From: a candidate division LCP-89 bacterium
GTDB lineage: Bacteria > Electryoneota > B3-LCP
Length of the DNA stretch: 13,111 nt
Assembly (NCBI GenBank): GCA_025774735.1
Contig: JALGZU010000113.1
Coordinates: 1-13,111 of the forward strand
Reading direction: 5' to 3'
Each line of letters begins with the position of its first letter. Position 1 is the first letter of the stretch. A program made the position numbers and the translations under genes. Shown here piece after piece: positions 1-6,313 of this stretch. The notes beneath the pieces are model-generated. The model ran no database searches and was not told the DNA's origin. It saw nothing but the letters and a program-made list of their open reading frames with translations.

Positions 1-244
1 ACGCCACTTGCAGACCTTCCTGCAGTCCGAATTCGGGAACTGCAGTTACGGGTTCCGTTGGGGGTGGTGTGACGTCATCGGTCGGTTCGGGCGGCACCAG
101 TTTCTCCTGGGGCAGCTCCCAGGCGGGCAGCGGCAGGTCCTCGGGCCATTCAATTTCGGCCGGTTGCTGATCCGTCGCCAGTGCGCCTGATGTCCAGGCT
201 GCGCCGAGTAACAGAACCAATGATAAAAGCGTTAACCTCTTCAT
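1..244 (-). CDS. Exported proline-rich protein, N-terminal part only (unrecognised)
   Basis: The gene starts at an ATG at 244 and runs off the left edge, so only 81 codons are visible. The start is supported by a purine-rich stretch (AAGGAAAGGAAA) just upstream. The product begins with a classical signal peptide: MKR, then a leucine-rich core (about residues 4-16), then a likely cleavage site after ALA near residue 24. The mature part seen so far is low in complexity and rich in Pro and Glu, with repeated short patterns such as PEDLPLP, LPQEKLVPPEP and PPPTEP. It looks like a flexible linker after export to the periplasm or outer membrane. I do not recognise a family from this fragment. It is separated by 320 bases from the upstream RAM-domain gene and so is probably not in that operon. 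Confidence in the gene is good, in its function nil. Confidence 0.7.
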   Translation of the reverse strand, partial: MKRLTLLSLVLLLGAAWTSGALATDQQPAEIEWPEDLPLPAWELPQEKLVPPEPTDDVTPPPTEPVTAVPEFGLQEGLQVA

Positions 245-564
245 AAGAGTTTCCTTTCCTTCTTCTTCTATGCCCTATTCATCTATTTCGCTCTTTCCGT
301 CGCATCACTTTTTTAGGTGGATCATCGTTTGGTAAACTGTTCTGAGTGTGGTCGATGTCGTGACGGTGTATTACATCAACCGTGCAGATAATAAAGAAAA
401 TCATATTTTTCTTACAGAGTCAAGCCGCATTTTGCACAGCCTGGGAAAAAGTTAAGCGGTACCATTCAGAATACAAGTATAAGAAGCAAAATTCGAGCCG
501 GTTGTGTTTTGGAACACACAGAATAAAATTCGAAGAAAACGGGACAAATATCACCGGTGTCTGG
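245..564. other. Intergenic stretch without a recognised gene
   Basis: These 320 bases lie between the RAM-domain gene and the exported protein gene, both on the minus strand. An open frame on the plus strand crosses the region but overlaps the real RAM gene antisense and resembles nothing. I see an AT-rich inverted repeat (AAGAAAA at 394-400 and TTTTCTT at 407-413) and a small one (TGTGTT/AACACA around 503-518), neither shaped like a clear terminator. A minus-strand TTGACT (plus 418-423) has no -10 box at a proper distance. A promoter for the exported protein is expected here, but I cannot place it. Confidence 0.5.
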
Positions 565-807
565 TCAGGCCTCCAACGGGACGACATGACAGGTTATTGT
601 ATCCACGACTCCATCGATAGCCTGGATTTTGTCCAGCACGATCGAACCGATGTTGGAAAAATCGAAGGCCTCAAGATAGACGATGATATCGTACGGTCCG
701 GAAATGGCATCCACTTTGGAGATATCGGGGATATTCAGCAGCTTTTCGTGGACGAAGCGTGCTTTGCCAACGGAGACGGAAATTAGGATATAGGCCTGTG
801 CCTTCAT
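565..807 (-). CDS. Stand-alone Lrp/AsnC-type ligand-binding (RAM) domain protein
   Basis: This 80-residue protein is a bare RAM/AsnC effector-binding domain with no DNA-binding helix-turn-helix. The beta-alpha-beta-beta-alpha-beta pattern is visible: the first strand AYILISVSV, then a helix, then SGPYDIIVYLEA, a helix (NIGSIVLDKI), and the characteristic end IDGVVDTITCHVV. In the family this fold forms dimers and octamers that bind amino acids or small ligands at subunit interfaces. Stand-alone members are thought to act as small-ligand sensors or as partners of full-length Lrp regulators. The start at 807 is chosen because GGAGG sits five bases upstream; an ATG at 819 would place this ribosome binding site inside the gene. 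It follows bshC by 42 bases on the same strand, so probably shares its transcript. Its ligand and target are unknown. Confidence 0.85.
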   Translation of the reverse strand: MKAQAYILISVSVGKARFVHEKLLNIPDISKVDAISGPYDIIVYLEAFDFSNIGSIVLDKIQAIDGVVDTITCHVVPLEA

Positions 808-849
808 CATGTCCTCCATGGATTAGTACAGCCCGGTCCTGGTATTGGG

Positions 850-2484
850 CTAATCATGGTGGTTGAGATAGATGAGTTGGTGTTCAAAGAGGTCAATTCG
901 TGCCTGGGTACGTATTGTCCGTCCCAGCTCCTGCCCGTAGCGGGCAAGATAGTAGAGCAGGCTGAAGCGTCGCTCCTGCAGGTGCCCATTCGGCACGAGG
1001 TGAGCGACACATTTGATAATCTGGTTCACTTCAGTCTCATTTTTACGACTCAGAGCGCTACGCGCTTTTTCTTCGAGTACGTTCAGGCTCTGCTGCCAAC
1101 GCATCATGGATTTCTCAAGCGGCTGTTGCAGTGTGGGGTCGATCCTGAGCAGGCCGAGGGTGAGATCTTCACCGATTTCGTCCCATTTTTTTCGCGCTTT
1201 GGCGAACAGACCCACAAGGTCGTTGCCTGGGTCGTTCTCCAGATGTTCATCTATCAGGGGCTGTGCCCCATTCTGAAGCCGCTCGGGGGTGAGGGTTAAC
1301 TTGTCGAGAATTTTCTTGATTTTCGTTTCAATCAGGGTCATGGACAGTCTGGGAAGAATGGCCGGCATGGGGACGTCCAGATGATTGTAGAGAGGTTTCA
1401 GTTGAGCGAAATAGGCGATTTCAGAAGGACCGGCCACATAACCCGCCGTAGGGAAGAGGTAGTCCTGCATGATCGGTCTGAGACTGACCTTGGGCAGAAA
1501 CTGCTCTGGAGCTTCCGCCGCACGCAGCCGAAGTTCCTCTATACCGACCTTCTCGTCCGGCTTCTCATCATAAATCAGAGTGCCGGCATGATCAAGAGGG
1601 ATCCGTACGTCGCCCGCCTTGGCGAACAGCTGCAGTCGGTTCTGCAGAGGCTGAATCTGAGCGGGGTAACCGCGATCTTGCACCGCTTTCGTCGCTTCGT
1701 CCAGTAACAGGTTGAGACTCTCAGAAGATGCCAGAATTCGATCCAGAAGAGGTGCCACTGCTCGCTTGCAGCGGGCATTCTCCGAATCGAACAGGATCAA
1801 GCCGTCTTCCGTAAACAAGCTACTGAAGAACTGAGCGAACGCTCCCCCGATGGTCTCGCCCGGATGATAGATGCTGCCGATCTTCTCCAGCAGAGGACCG
1901 CGGTAGGTGTTGGAAGGCAACAGGTTCCAGAGCCGGTGAACCAGTTGTTCGATTTCGCCGTTGAACGTGATACTGCCGACGACCCTGCGCTTCTCCTTGG
2001 GAGGATTCGTCAGGGAGAGAGTGACTTCCTCCCCTTCCGAATCGAGAATTTTGATGTGATTGATTTCGAAGAAGTCGTGGTCCGATGTTTCCATCCAGAA
2101 GATCGGTACGGTGGGGCGCCCGGTCTGCTTTTCGATTTCCCGTGCCCATAAAACCGCGCTGACCGCTTTGTAGTAAGTATATAATGGCCCGCCGAGAAGA
2201 CCGGCCTGCTGGCCGGTGACGACGGCTAATGTATCCGGATTCTGCAGCGCTTCGATATTCCTGAGGGTTTTCCTGCTGCAGTTCCAGCGTTGAGCATCTT
2301 CGAGTAGGCCCTCTACTAGATCCACGTCGGGCTTGTTAGGGGTGTTTTCAAGGATTTCCCAACGTTTTACCGGTTGACGGTAATCTACGGCGTAAAAATC
2401 CCTCACCCGGTCGAAGTCTTCTACGTATTCATGGAAGATCGGATTGGGTGCCGGTAAACGTAGGAAAGGGATACTTTTAGACAT
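850..2484 (-). CDS. bshC: Bacillithiol biosynthesis cysteine-adding enzyme BshC
   Basis: The 544-residue product matches BshC, which joins cysteine to glucosaminyl-malate in the last step of bacillithiol synthesis in the cytoplasm. Diagnostic segments are visible: TGQQAGLLGGPLYTYYK at about 90-106, FWMETSDHDFFEIN at about 129-142, AGYVAGPSEIAYFAQL in the middle, and a C-terminal helical, probably coiled-coil tail. The length is usual for the family (about 530-545), so the gene appears intact. It overlaps the end of the upstream methyltransferase by 8 bases and has no obvious Shine-Dalgarno site of its own, so translation is probably coupled. BshA and BshB, needed for the earlier steps, are not in the window. 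Bacillithiol occurs in Firmicutes, Bacteroidota, Deinococcota and some Acidobacteriota, which gives a mild taxonomic hint. That the enzyme is functional here is inferred from conservation only. Confidence 0.93.
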   Translation of the reverse strand: MSKSIPFLRLPAPNPIFHEYVEDFDRVRDFYAVDYRQPVKRWEILENTPNKPDVDLVEGLLEDAQRWNCSRKTLRNIEALQNPDTLAVVTGQQAGLLGGPLYTYYKAVSAVLWAREIEKQTGRPTVPIFWMETSDHDFFEINHIKILDSEGEEVTLSLTNPPKEKRRVVGSITFNGEIEQLVHRLWNLLPSNTYRGPLLEKIGSIYHPGETIGGAFAQFFSSLFTEDGLILFDSENARCKRAVAPLLDRILASSESLNLLLDEATKAVQDRGYPAQIQPLQNRLQLFAKAGDVRIPLDHAGTLIYDEKPDEKVGIEELRLRAAEAPEQFLPKVSLRPIMQDYLFPTAGYVAGPSEIAYFAQLKPLYNHLDVPMPAILPRLSMTLIETKIKKILDKLTLTPERLQNGAQPLIDEHLENDPGNDLVGLFAKARKKWDEIGEDLTLGLLRIDPTLQQPLEKSMMRWQQSLNVLEEKARSALSRKNETEVNQIIKCVAHLVPNGHLQERRFSLLYYLARYGQELGRTIRTQARIDLFEHQLIYLNHHD

Positions 2485-3223
2485 TTTTGTAACCGACTAT
2501 GATCAGACGGGGTGAATCTGCCCTGTATTCTGAACCATCGTAATTGCCGAAACTAACTCGAACTCGCATTCCCGCTCTGGCGAGCATCTCCCGGAGATTT
2601 CCTTCGGAATAAAGCCGCACCGATTCCCGGTACTCCCGGAGTGCCCCTTCAGATTCAGGAATCAAAATTCTCTTCTCGACGCGGCCTCTCGGCTCATCCA
2701 GCCACCGCAGGATTGTCACCCTCTGGCCATTAATGAAAGCCTCTTCAGAAGGGACAATCTGGCTTCGAACCAGAGGGGCGTTCAAGAAATCCAACACATA
2801 GGTCCCCCCCTTTTCCAAAAGGCGGGAAACTTCGTTAATGACTCTTTGATCTTCCTCCGCAGAAGCGAAGTAGCCGAAACTGGTGAAGAGAGACAGAACC
2901 AGCGTGAAAGACCCATTTTTAAAGGGCAAGTACCGCATATCGCCGCGCACCCGCAGCATTCCCGTACCCTGATCCGGAAGCCCGACTCCCCTGAGCAGGG
3001 GCCATGATAGATCCAAACCGTAAGTTTTGAATCCCCGCTGTGCCAGTTCTCGTCCGTGACGCCCGTTCCCACAGGCAAGATCGAGTACCCTCGCAGCAGG
3101 CGGTGGATTGACCTCGTCAATCAGCCAGGCGATCGTTTCCGTCGCTTCCTCGGGGGAGCGATGCTGGTAAAGCTGCAGATAATCCGCTCCGAACCAACGA
3201 TGATACCAGGCCGTCTCCTGCAA
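2477..3223 (-). CDS. Class I SAM-dependent methyltransferase
   Basis: This 248-residue protein has a Rossmann-type methyltransferase domain. Motif I is VLDLACGNGRHG at about residues 46-57, followed by the acidic strand end YGLDLS (about 68-73), GDMRYLPF (94-101), and the hydrophobic strand FTLVLSLFTSFGYF that binds near SAM. The N-terminus (WYHRWFGADYLQLYQHR) matches the start of a common group of small bacterial methyltransferases. I therefore accept a TTG start at 3223, which has AGGA a few bases upstream; there is no nearby ATG. The substrate cannot be read from the sequence, and small molecules are more likely than macromolecules for this group. It is the first gene of a cassette with bshC (8-base overlap) and the RAM-domain gene, downstream of a good sigma70-like promoter. 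A role linked to thiol metabolism is possible but only suggested by the neighbours. Confidence 0.88.
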   Translation of the reverse strand: MQETAWYHRWFGADYLQLYQHRSPEEATETIAWLIDEVNPPPAARVLDLACGNGRHGRELAQRGFKTYGLDLSWPLLRGVGLPDQGTGMLRVRGDMRYLPFKNGSFTLVLSLFTSFGYFASAEEDQRVINEVSRLLEKGGTYVLDFLNAPLVRSQIVPSEEAFINGQRVTILRWLDEPRGRVEKRILIPESEGALREYRESVRLYSEGNLREMLARAGMRVRVSFGNYDGSEYRADSPRLIIVGYKNV

Positions 3224-3268
3224 GTTTTCCTATTGAAATAGTGCTGTCGTGTTAAACCGAAGTATACT

Positions 3269-3297
3269 AATATATAAAAAATACCGCCCAAAGTCAA
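3269..3297 (-). promoter_or_regulatory. Sigma70-type promoter of the methyltransferase-bshC-RAM cassette
   Basis: On the minus strand TTGACT (plus 3292-3297) and TATATT (plus 3269-3274) are separated by exactly 17 bases. Each box matches five of six positions of the housekeeping consensus. Transcription would begin near 3262, leaving a leader of about 40 bases before the TTG start at 3223. The -35 box lies in the loop of the inverted repeat 3283-3311. Confidence 0.65.
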
Positions 3298-3311
3298 GTT
3301 AAAAGGGCGGT
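3283..3311. repeat. Inverted repeat overlapping the promoter (ACCGCCC/GGGCGGT)
   Basis: A perfect 7-base inverted repeat (3283-3289 and 3305-3311) with a 15-base spacer encloses the -35 box of the promoter at 3269-3297. On the minus strand the second arm is followed by ATTTTTTATATA, so it could be a second terminator behind the LTxxQ gene. It could also be an operator for the cassette downstream. The sequence alone does not decide between the two. Confidence 0.45.
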
Positions 3312-3331
3312 GATGGCAATATTTTTCCCCG

Positions 3332-3365
3332 AAAAAGGCGATCCCAATGGCTCGAGATCGCCTTT
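3332..3365 (-). terminator. Rho-independent terminator of the LTxxQ-protein gene
   Basis: A perfect 10-base inverted repeat, AAAGGCGATC (3334-3343) and GATCGCCTTT (3356-3365), with a 12-base loop begins six bases after the stop codon of the LTxxQ gene. Read on the minus strand the stem runs into TTTTT (plus 3332-3336). The plus-strand reading also ends in TTT, but no gene on that strand would need it. Confidence 0.85.
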
Positions 3366-3371
3366 CAGGTG

Positions 3372-3899
3372 TTACCAGTTAGATCCGGGCTTATCCGGGG
3401 GTGACGGAGGGACAGGAACTTCAAATTCGCGGACCATGTCGCGCATCATTGAGTGAAAGCGGTGATTGAACAGTACCATTTTGCCCATCTGCGTCGGCGT
3501 GAGGATTTGGCCGGCCTGTTTGTGGAACTGCTCCCGGATCTCCAGTTTCTTCGCATCGAGTTCCTCGAACTGGTTAATCAGTTTATTAACCTCTTTCTCG
3601 TTCACCTTCGTTTCCCAGACGATTTCCCCCAATTTCTCCAGGATATCCTGGCGCGTCTTTTCCAGCTCTTCGAATTTATCTTCCTTCTCATTCAGAAGGG
3701 GGAAGAACCTGACGGCCTGCTCTTCGGTGAGATCGATTTCCTCTGTCATCTTCCAAATTTTCATTGTGCGTACCCGTTTTTCCACCTTACGATGGGGACG
3801 GTCCCAATGTGTTTGAGCTCTCTGATTCGGTCCGGCTTGGACGATCGATGTCAGTGCGAAGTAGACGAGGAGCACGGGGATCAGCATCTTTTTCTTCAT
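3372..3899 (-). CDS. Exported LTxxQ-type helical protein (Spy/CpxP-like, putative envelope sensor)
   Basis: The 175-residue product has a signal peptide (MKKK, hydrophobic core to about residue 20, likely cleavage after VQA). A long, charged, mostly helical mature domain follows. Two LTxxQ motifs stand out, LTEEQ at 57-61 and LTPTQ at 133-137, as in Spy, CpxP and related periplasmic heavy-metal or chaperone-like sensors. The middle (about 72-125) is rich in E, K and L and looks like helical hairpin or coiled-coil material. The C-terminus is a short proline-rich tail. GGAGG four bases before the ATG supports the start. It follows the sigma and anti-sigma genes on the same strand, an arrangement in which such proteins often act in periplasmic sensing. 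No His/Cys-rich metal site is evident, so metal sensing is not shown. Similarity is to a divergent family, hence moderate confidence in role. Confidence 0.75.
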   Translation of the reverse strand: MKKKMLIPVLLVYFALTSIVQAGPNQRAQTHWDRPHRKVEKRVRTMKIWKMTEEIDLTEEQAVRFFPLLNEKEDKFEELEKTRQDILEKLGEIVWETKVNEKEVNKLINQFEELDAKKLEIREQFHKQAGQILTPTQMGKMVLFNHRFHSMMRDMVREFEVPVPPSPPDKPGSNW

Positions 3900-3967
3900 T
3901 TTTTCCTCCCAGTTTTTTATTCTTTCAGTAATTTGAATTGGTTTTGGTGGAGTCTACTTTAGTTCAT

Positions 3968-4609
3968 CTAAGATTTGATGATGGATAGGTTTTTTAGTTT
4001 CTCAAAGAAAGCATCCTGACTTTTTTCATCGAGAGCCGCAACGCGGTCGTTGAGGTCAAGAGGCAGGATTTGGGGTGGCTCAGTCATGTCTTCGAAAATA
4101 TCCGCCGGCCCTTCACCGAGGAAGTACTCAACGAAATCGGTACTGGATACCGTTTCTGCCAGGGCCTGTTCCTCCAGGTTCGTAAATCCACCATTACCAA
4201 TCGATTCTGAATCCCAGAGAATCGTTGCGGTGGGTTGAAGTTGAAACCAGATCGGCGGCGCGATAGGGACGGGCGTTCTAAAGGTCAGGATGATGAAGAA
4301 CGCTGCCAGTGCCAGGGCAGGCGCCCAGGCCGGATCTTTGAATTGCCGGGGCGTCGATGCCTCACCCAATTTCCGTTGTAATTTGGGCAGAAAGTTGATC
4401 CAAAACGCCTCACCTGGATCGACATCGGGGAGGTTGTTAAGATTCTGTTCGAGGTTGCTAAAGGCGGCAAACTCCTGCTGGCATTGATGACAGGTTTCCA
4501 GGTGCGCCTTGAGCCCCACCGGGAGGTTCCCGAGAGATTCTTCATCGAAATTCCGCATCAATTCATCGTTTACCTGGCGACAGGAGAATGTTTCGTTCAT
4601 CTGTTTCAT
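3968..4609 (-). CDS. Membrane-spanning zinc-binding anti-sigma factor (ZAS type)
   Basis: The 213-residue protein has the N-terminal zinc anti-sigma pattern, with Cys10 followed 26 residues later by H36-x3-C40-x2-C43 (HLETCHQC). One membrane segment follows at about 95-110 (WAPALALAAFFIILTF), and the roughly 100-residue acidic C-terminal part would lie in the periplasm. In the family the cytoplasmic zinc domain holds an ECF sigma factor until an envelope signal causes release. The start ATG overlaps the sigma stop codon (ATGA at 4606-4609), showing translational coupling. A second ATG three codons in is an alternative start. The periplasmic part has no domain I recognise. The gene is intact although the sigma gene in front of it is not, which makes its present role uncertain. 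Confidence 0.85.
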   Translation of the reverse strand: MKQMNETFSCRQVNDELMRNFDEESLGNLPVGLKAHLETCHQCQQEFAAFSNLEQNLNNLPDVDPGEAFWINFLPKLQRKLGEASTPRQFKDPAWAPALALAAFFIILTFRTPVPIAPPIWFQLQPTATILWDSESIGNGGFTNLEEQALAETVSSTDFVEYFLGEGPADIFEDMTEPPQILPLDLNDRVAALDEKSQDAFFEKLKNLSIIKS

Positions 4610-5117
4610 GATTTCACCACCCGGCGTAATTTCTTGATAGCCTGATGATAATTGGCTTTGACCGTGCCCACGTCGCGATCGAGAATGCGGGCAATTTCCG
4701 CGTGAGGTAACTGCTGTTGGTGTCGCAACGTGAAGACGAGTTTCTGTTTTTTCGGTAGACGTTGTATCGCTTTATCGAGTGCCTGTAAAGTTTCGTTCCG
4801 TTCCAAGCTTGCGTCTGCTGTTGGGATTGGACTTGCGATGGAGAATCCGATACTCTCGAGGGTGAAAATGCATCTCAACTTCTTCTTTCGCCGGACATTC
4901 AGGCGAAAAAGGAGGCATCTTCGCGAAATGTCTTCAACCCCCGATAAGCCTTGAGAAAAACCTCCTGCGTCACGTCTTCTGCATCTTCGTGTGATCCCAA
5001 CAATCGACGGGCGACCTGGTAAACCGGCTTCTGATACTGTTTCACCAGCTCGTTGAAGGCGCTTTCATCTCCTTTCCGGAATCTCTTGATCAGAATTGTG
5101 TCGTCGTTTGTCGGCAT
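4606..5117 (-). pseudogene. ECF sigma-70 factor, disrupted between regions 2 and 4
   Basis: Two frames together make up one ECF sigma factor. The first (5117-4899, 72 codons) holds region 2: DESAFNELVKQYQKPVYQVARRLLG, then EDAEDVTQEVFLKAYRGLKTF, ending in ASFFA and a TGA. The second frame (down to 4606) holds LNVRRKKK, a linker, and region 4 with RLPKKQKLVFTLRH and the helix-turn-helix HAEIARILDRDVGTVKANYHQAIKKL. The join needs a -1 shift near 4900-4911. The usual WLYRIAxN segment of region 2.4, which reads the -10 element, is absent, so the lesion looks like a short deletion (length one more than a multiple of three) rather than a single-base error. It could be a pseudogene, an assembly error, or, less likely, a frameshifted product. 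A TTG at 4878 could start a separate region-4 peptide. The stop overlaps the anti-sigma start. Confidence 0.85.
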
Positions 5118-5141
5118 CGTTTTGCTTCCCGGGTCACTTCA

Positions 5142-5168
5142 TTAGACACGCCGGGAGTTGAAAGGTTT
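5142..5168 (-). promoter_or_regulatory. Possible ECF-type promoter ahead of the sigma gene
   Basis: On the minus strand GTCTAA (plus 5142-5147) matches the -10 of sigmaE-type promoters, and AAACCTT (plus 5162-5168), containing the AAC-type core, lies 14 bases upstream. This is slightly short compared with the usual 15-19. Transcription would begin about 20 bases before the sigma ATG at 5117. Autoregulation would be expected for such a cassette, but the match is partial. Confidence 0.35.
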
Positions 5169-5182
5169 AATTCACCTGATAG

Positions 5183-5218
5183 AAAAAACGCCCAATCCCA
5201 AACATTGAGGACCGGGCG
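5183..5218 (-). terminator. Rho-independent terminator after the PorV/PorQ-like gene
   Basis: On the minus strand CGCCCGGTCC pairs with GGGATTGGGCG around a loop of about eight bases, giving a stem of ten or more pairs including two G-U pairs. It is followed directly by TTTTTT (plus 5183-5188). It begins about 30 bases after the stop codon at 5249 and separates the priA-to-barrel block from the sigma cassette. Confidence 0.85.
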
Positions 5219-5248
5219 GTTGTACTTACAATTGATGAGGCTGTGCTG

Positions 5249-6244
5249 TCAGAAGGTTTTAGACAGGGAGAAACGCTGCACAATACCCAGCTCCCCGTAC
5301 GAAGCCAGGCCGTAATCCATGGTTACAATACCGACGTCCAGGCCGATGCCGCCGCAGATACCGGCTAAAGCATCCTTGGTTGTTCCCACTTTCTGGTCCA
5401 GACCACGTGTATCGTAACCGATGCGCAGGTAGAGAGCATCATGGGGATGGAATTCCGCTCCCAATCCGAAGTAAAAATCGCTTAGGAAGTCGAACAGCTC
5501 GGCACTGAAAATGTCTCCGAAATTGTAGTTGTCCGCATACTCGTGGTAGAGGGTCATGGAGAGGTAGAGTTTGGCGGGAAATCCTTCCGGAATGCCCCAG
5601 ATACCCAGGCGGTAGTAAAGGGGGAGGTCATCATGGGTGTCCACGTAGGCTTTGGTCGTCCAGCCCAGGTTATAGATGCCGGCTCCCAGGCCGAGGCGGC
5701 CCGGGAGTAGCGTGGTCTGTCCCCCTAAATCGAATGCCAGGGCGGAGCCGGTATAAGTTTCGATCTTGGAATAGGCGAATTTCAGGGTGCCACCGAGATT
5801 GTATTTATCCCTTACCTGGAGGGCATAGGCGGCACTCAAGACGATGTCTGATGCGGAGAAATCCGGTAAATTTTCACCGGTGTTGCTGCGTCCGTCGAAA
5901 TCTCCATAATTGATGTATGACAATCCCACACCCCAGACGCCGCCCCACTGGGGGTCGGGTTGAGCATAAGCCAGGTAGCCGGAGCCGATATCCAGGACAT
6001 AATTCATGTAGCCCGCCGCAGCCTTTCGCCTCTCTATGGTGGCCAGACCGGCGGGATTGTAATAGAGGCTCTCAATATGTCCAGCGTCCGCAACGAGAGC
6101 TCCCGCCATGGCACTGCCGCGTGGATGCGTCTGCAGGCGAAGCACCTCAAACCCGGTCGTGCCCTGTCCGTAAGCCTGCGTCGTCAATCCCAAGACGATC
6201 GACAGCATGACCAACCGCCAGAGTTTCTGCTTCGAGATTGTCAC
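5249..6244 (-). CDS. PorV/PorQ-family outer-membrane beta-barrel protein
   Basis: The 331-residue product begins with a signal peptide (n-region TISKQKLWR, core VMLSIVLGL, likely cleavage after AYG). It then has the family opening FEVLRLQTHPRGSAMAGA and the hallmark ESLYYNPAGLA. The rest is alternating amphipathic strands rich in Gly, Tyr and Asp, ending in RFSLSKTF with the terminal Phe typical of outer-membrane barrels. PorV and PorQ are FadL-like barrels. Characterised members carry substrates in type IX secretion, but many relatives occur in FCB-group genomes without that system, and no other secretion gene is visible here. The start is a GTG at 6244, supported by GGAAGGA three bases upstream; a later ATG would cut the signal peptide n-region. 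It lies 69 bases after the peptidase gene, with a possible promoter of its own, and is followed by a strong terminator. Confidence 0.82.
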   Translation of the reverse strand: MTISKQKLWRLVMLSIVLGLTTQAYGQGTTGFEVLRLQTHPRGSAMAGALVADAGHIESLYYNPAGLATIERRKAAAGYMNYVLDIGSGYLAYAQPDPQWGGVWGVGLSYINYGDFDGRSNTGENLPDFSASDIVLSAAYALQVRDKYNLGGTLKFAYSKIETYTGSALAFDLGGQTTLLPGRLGLGAGIYNLGWTTKAYVDTHDDLPLYYRLGIWGIPEGFPAKLYLSMTLYHEYADNYNFGDIFSAELFDFLSDFYFGLGAEFHPHDALYLRIGYDTRGLDQKVGTTKDALAGICGGIGLDVGIVTMDYGLASYGELGIVQRFSLSKTF

Positions 6245-6274
6245 TTATCCTTCCTTCCGTCCTGAATATAGGTA

Positions 6275-6308
6275 CAAAATTAAAGCAAAATCGCCTAAAA
6301 GCAAGCAA
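6275..6308 (-). promoter_or_regulatory. Possible promoter of the PorV/PorQ-like gene
   Basis: The AT-rich gap contains, on the minus strand, TAATTTTG (plus 6275-6282) with TTG 19 bases upstream (plus 6302-6304). This fits the Bacteroidota form TTG-N19-TAnnTTTG. The same region can also be read as sigma70-like TTGCTT-N18-TTTAAT. Either would start transcription close ahead of the GTG at 6244. Short AT-rich matches are common by chance. Confidence 0.3.
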
Positions 6309-6313
6309 TTTTT

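Noticed and set aside
394..413. AAGAAAA/TTTTCTT inverted repeat as a terminator for the RAM-domain gene
   Set aside because: The stem is pure A/T apart from one G-C pair and lies about 150 bases past the stop codon; it is too weak and too far.
382..786. Open frame of 134 codons on the plus strand
   Set aside because: It lies mostly antisense to the convincing RAM-domain gene, has no family resemblance and no ribosome binding site.
4899..4914. Programmed -1 ribosomal frameshift joining the two sigma halves
   Set aside because: There is a T5 run (CCTTTTTCG), but no canonical X-XXY-YYZ slippery heptamer and no clear downstream stimulator. The conserved region 2.4 residues would still be missing from the joined product.
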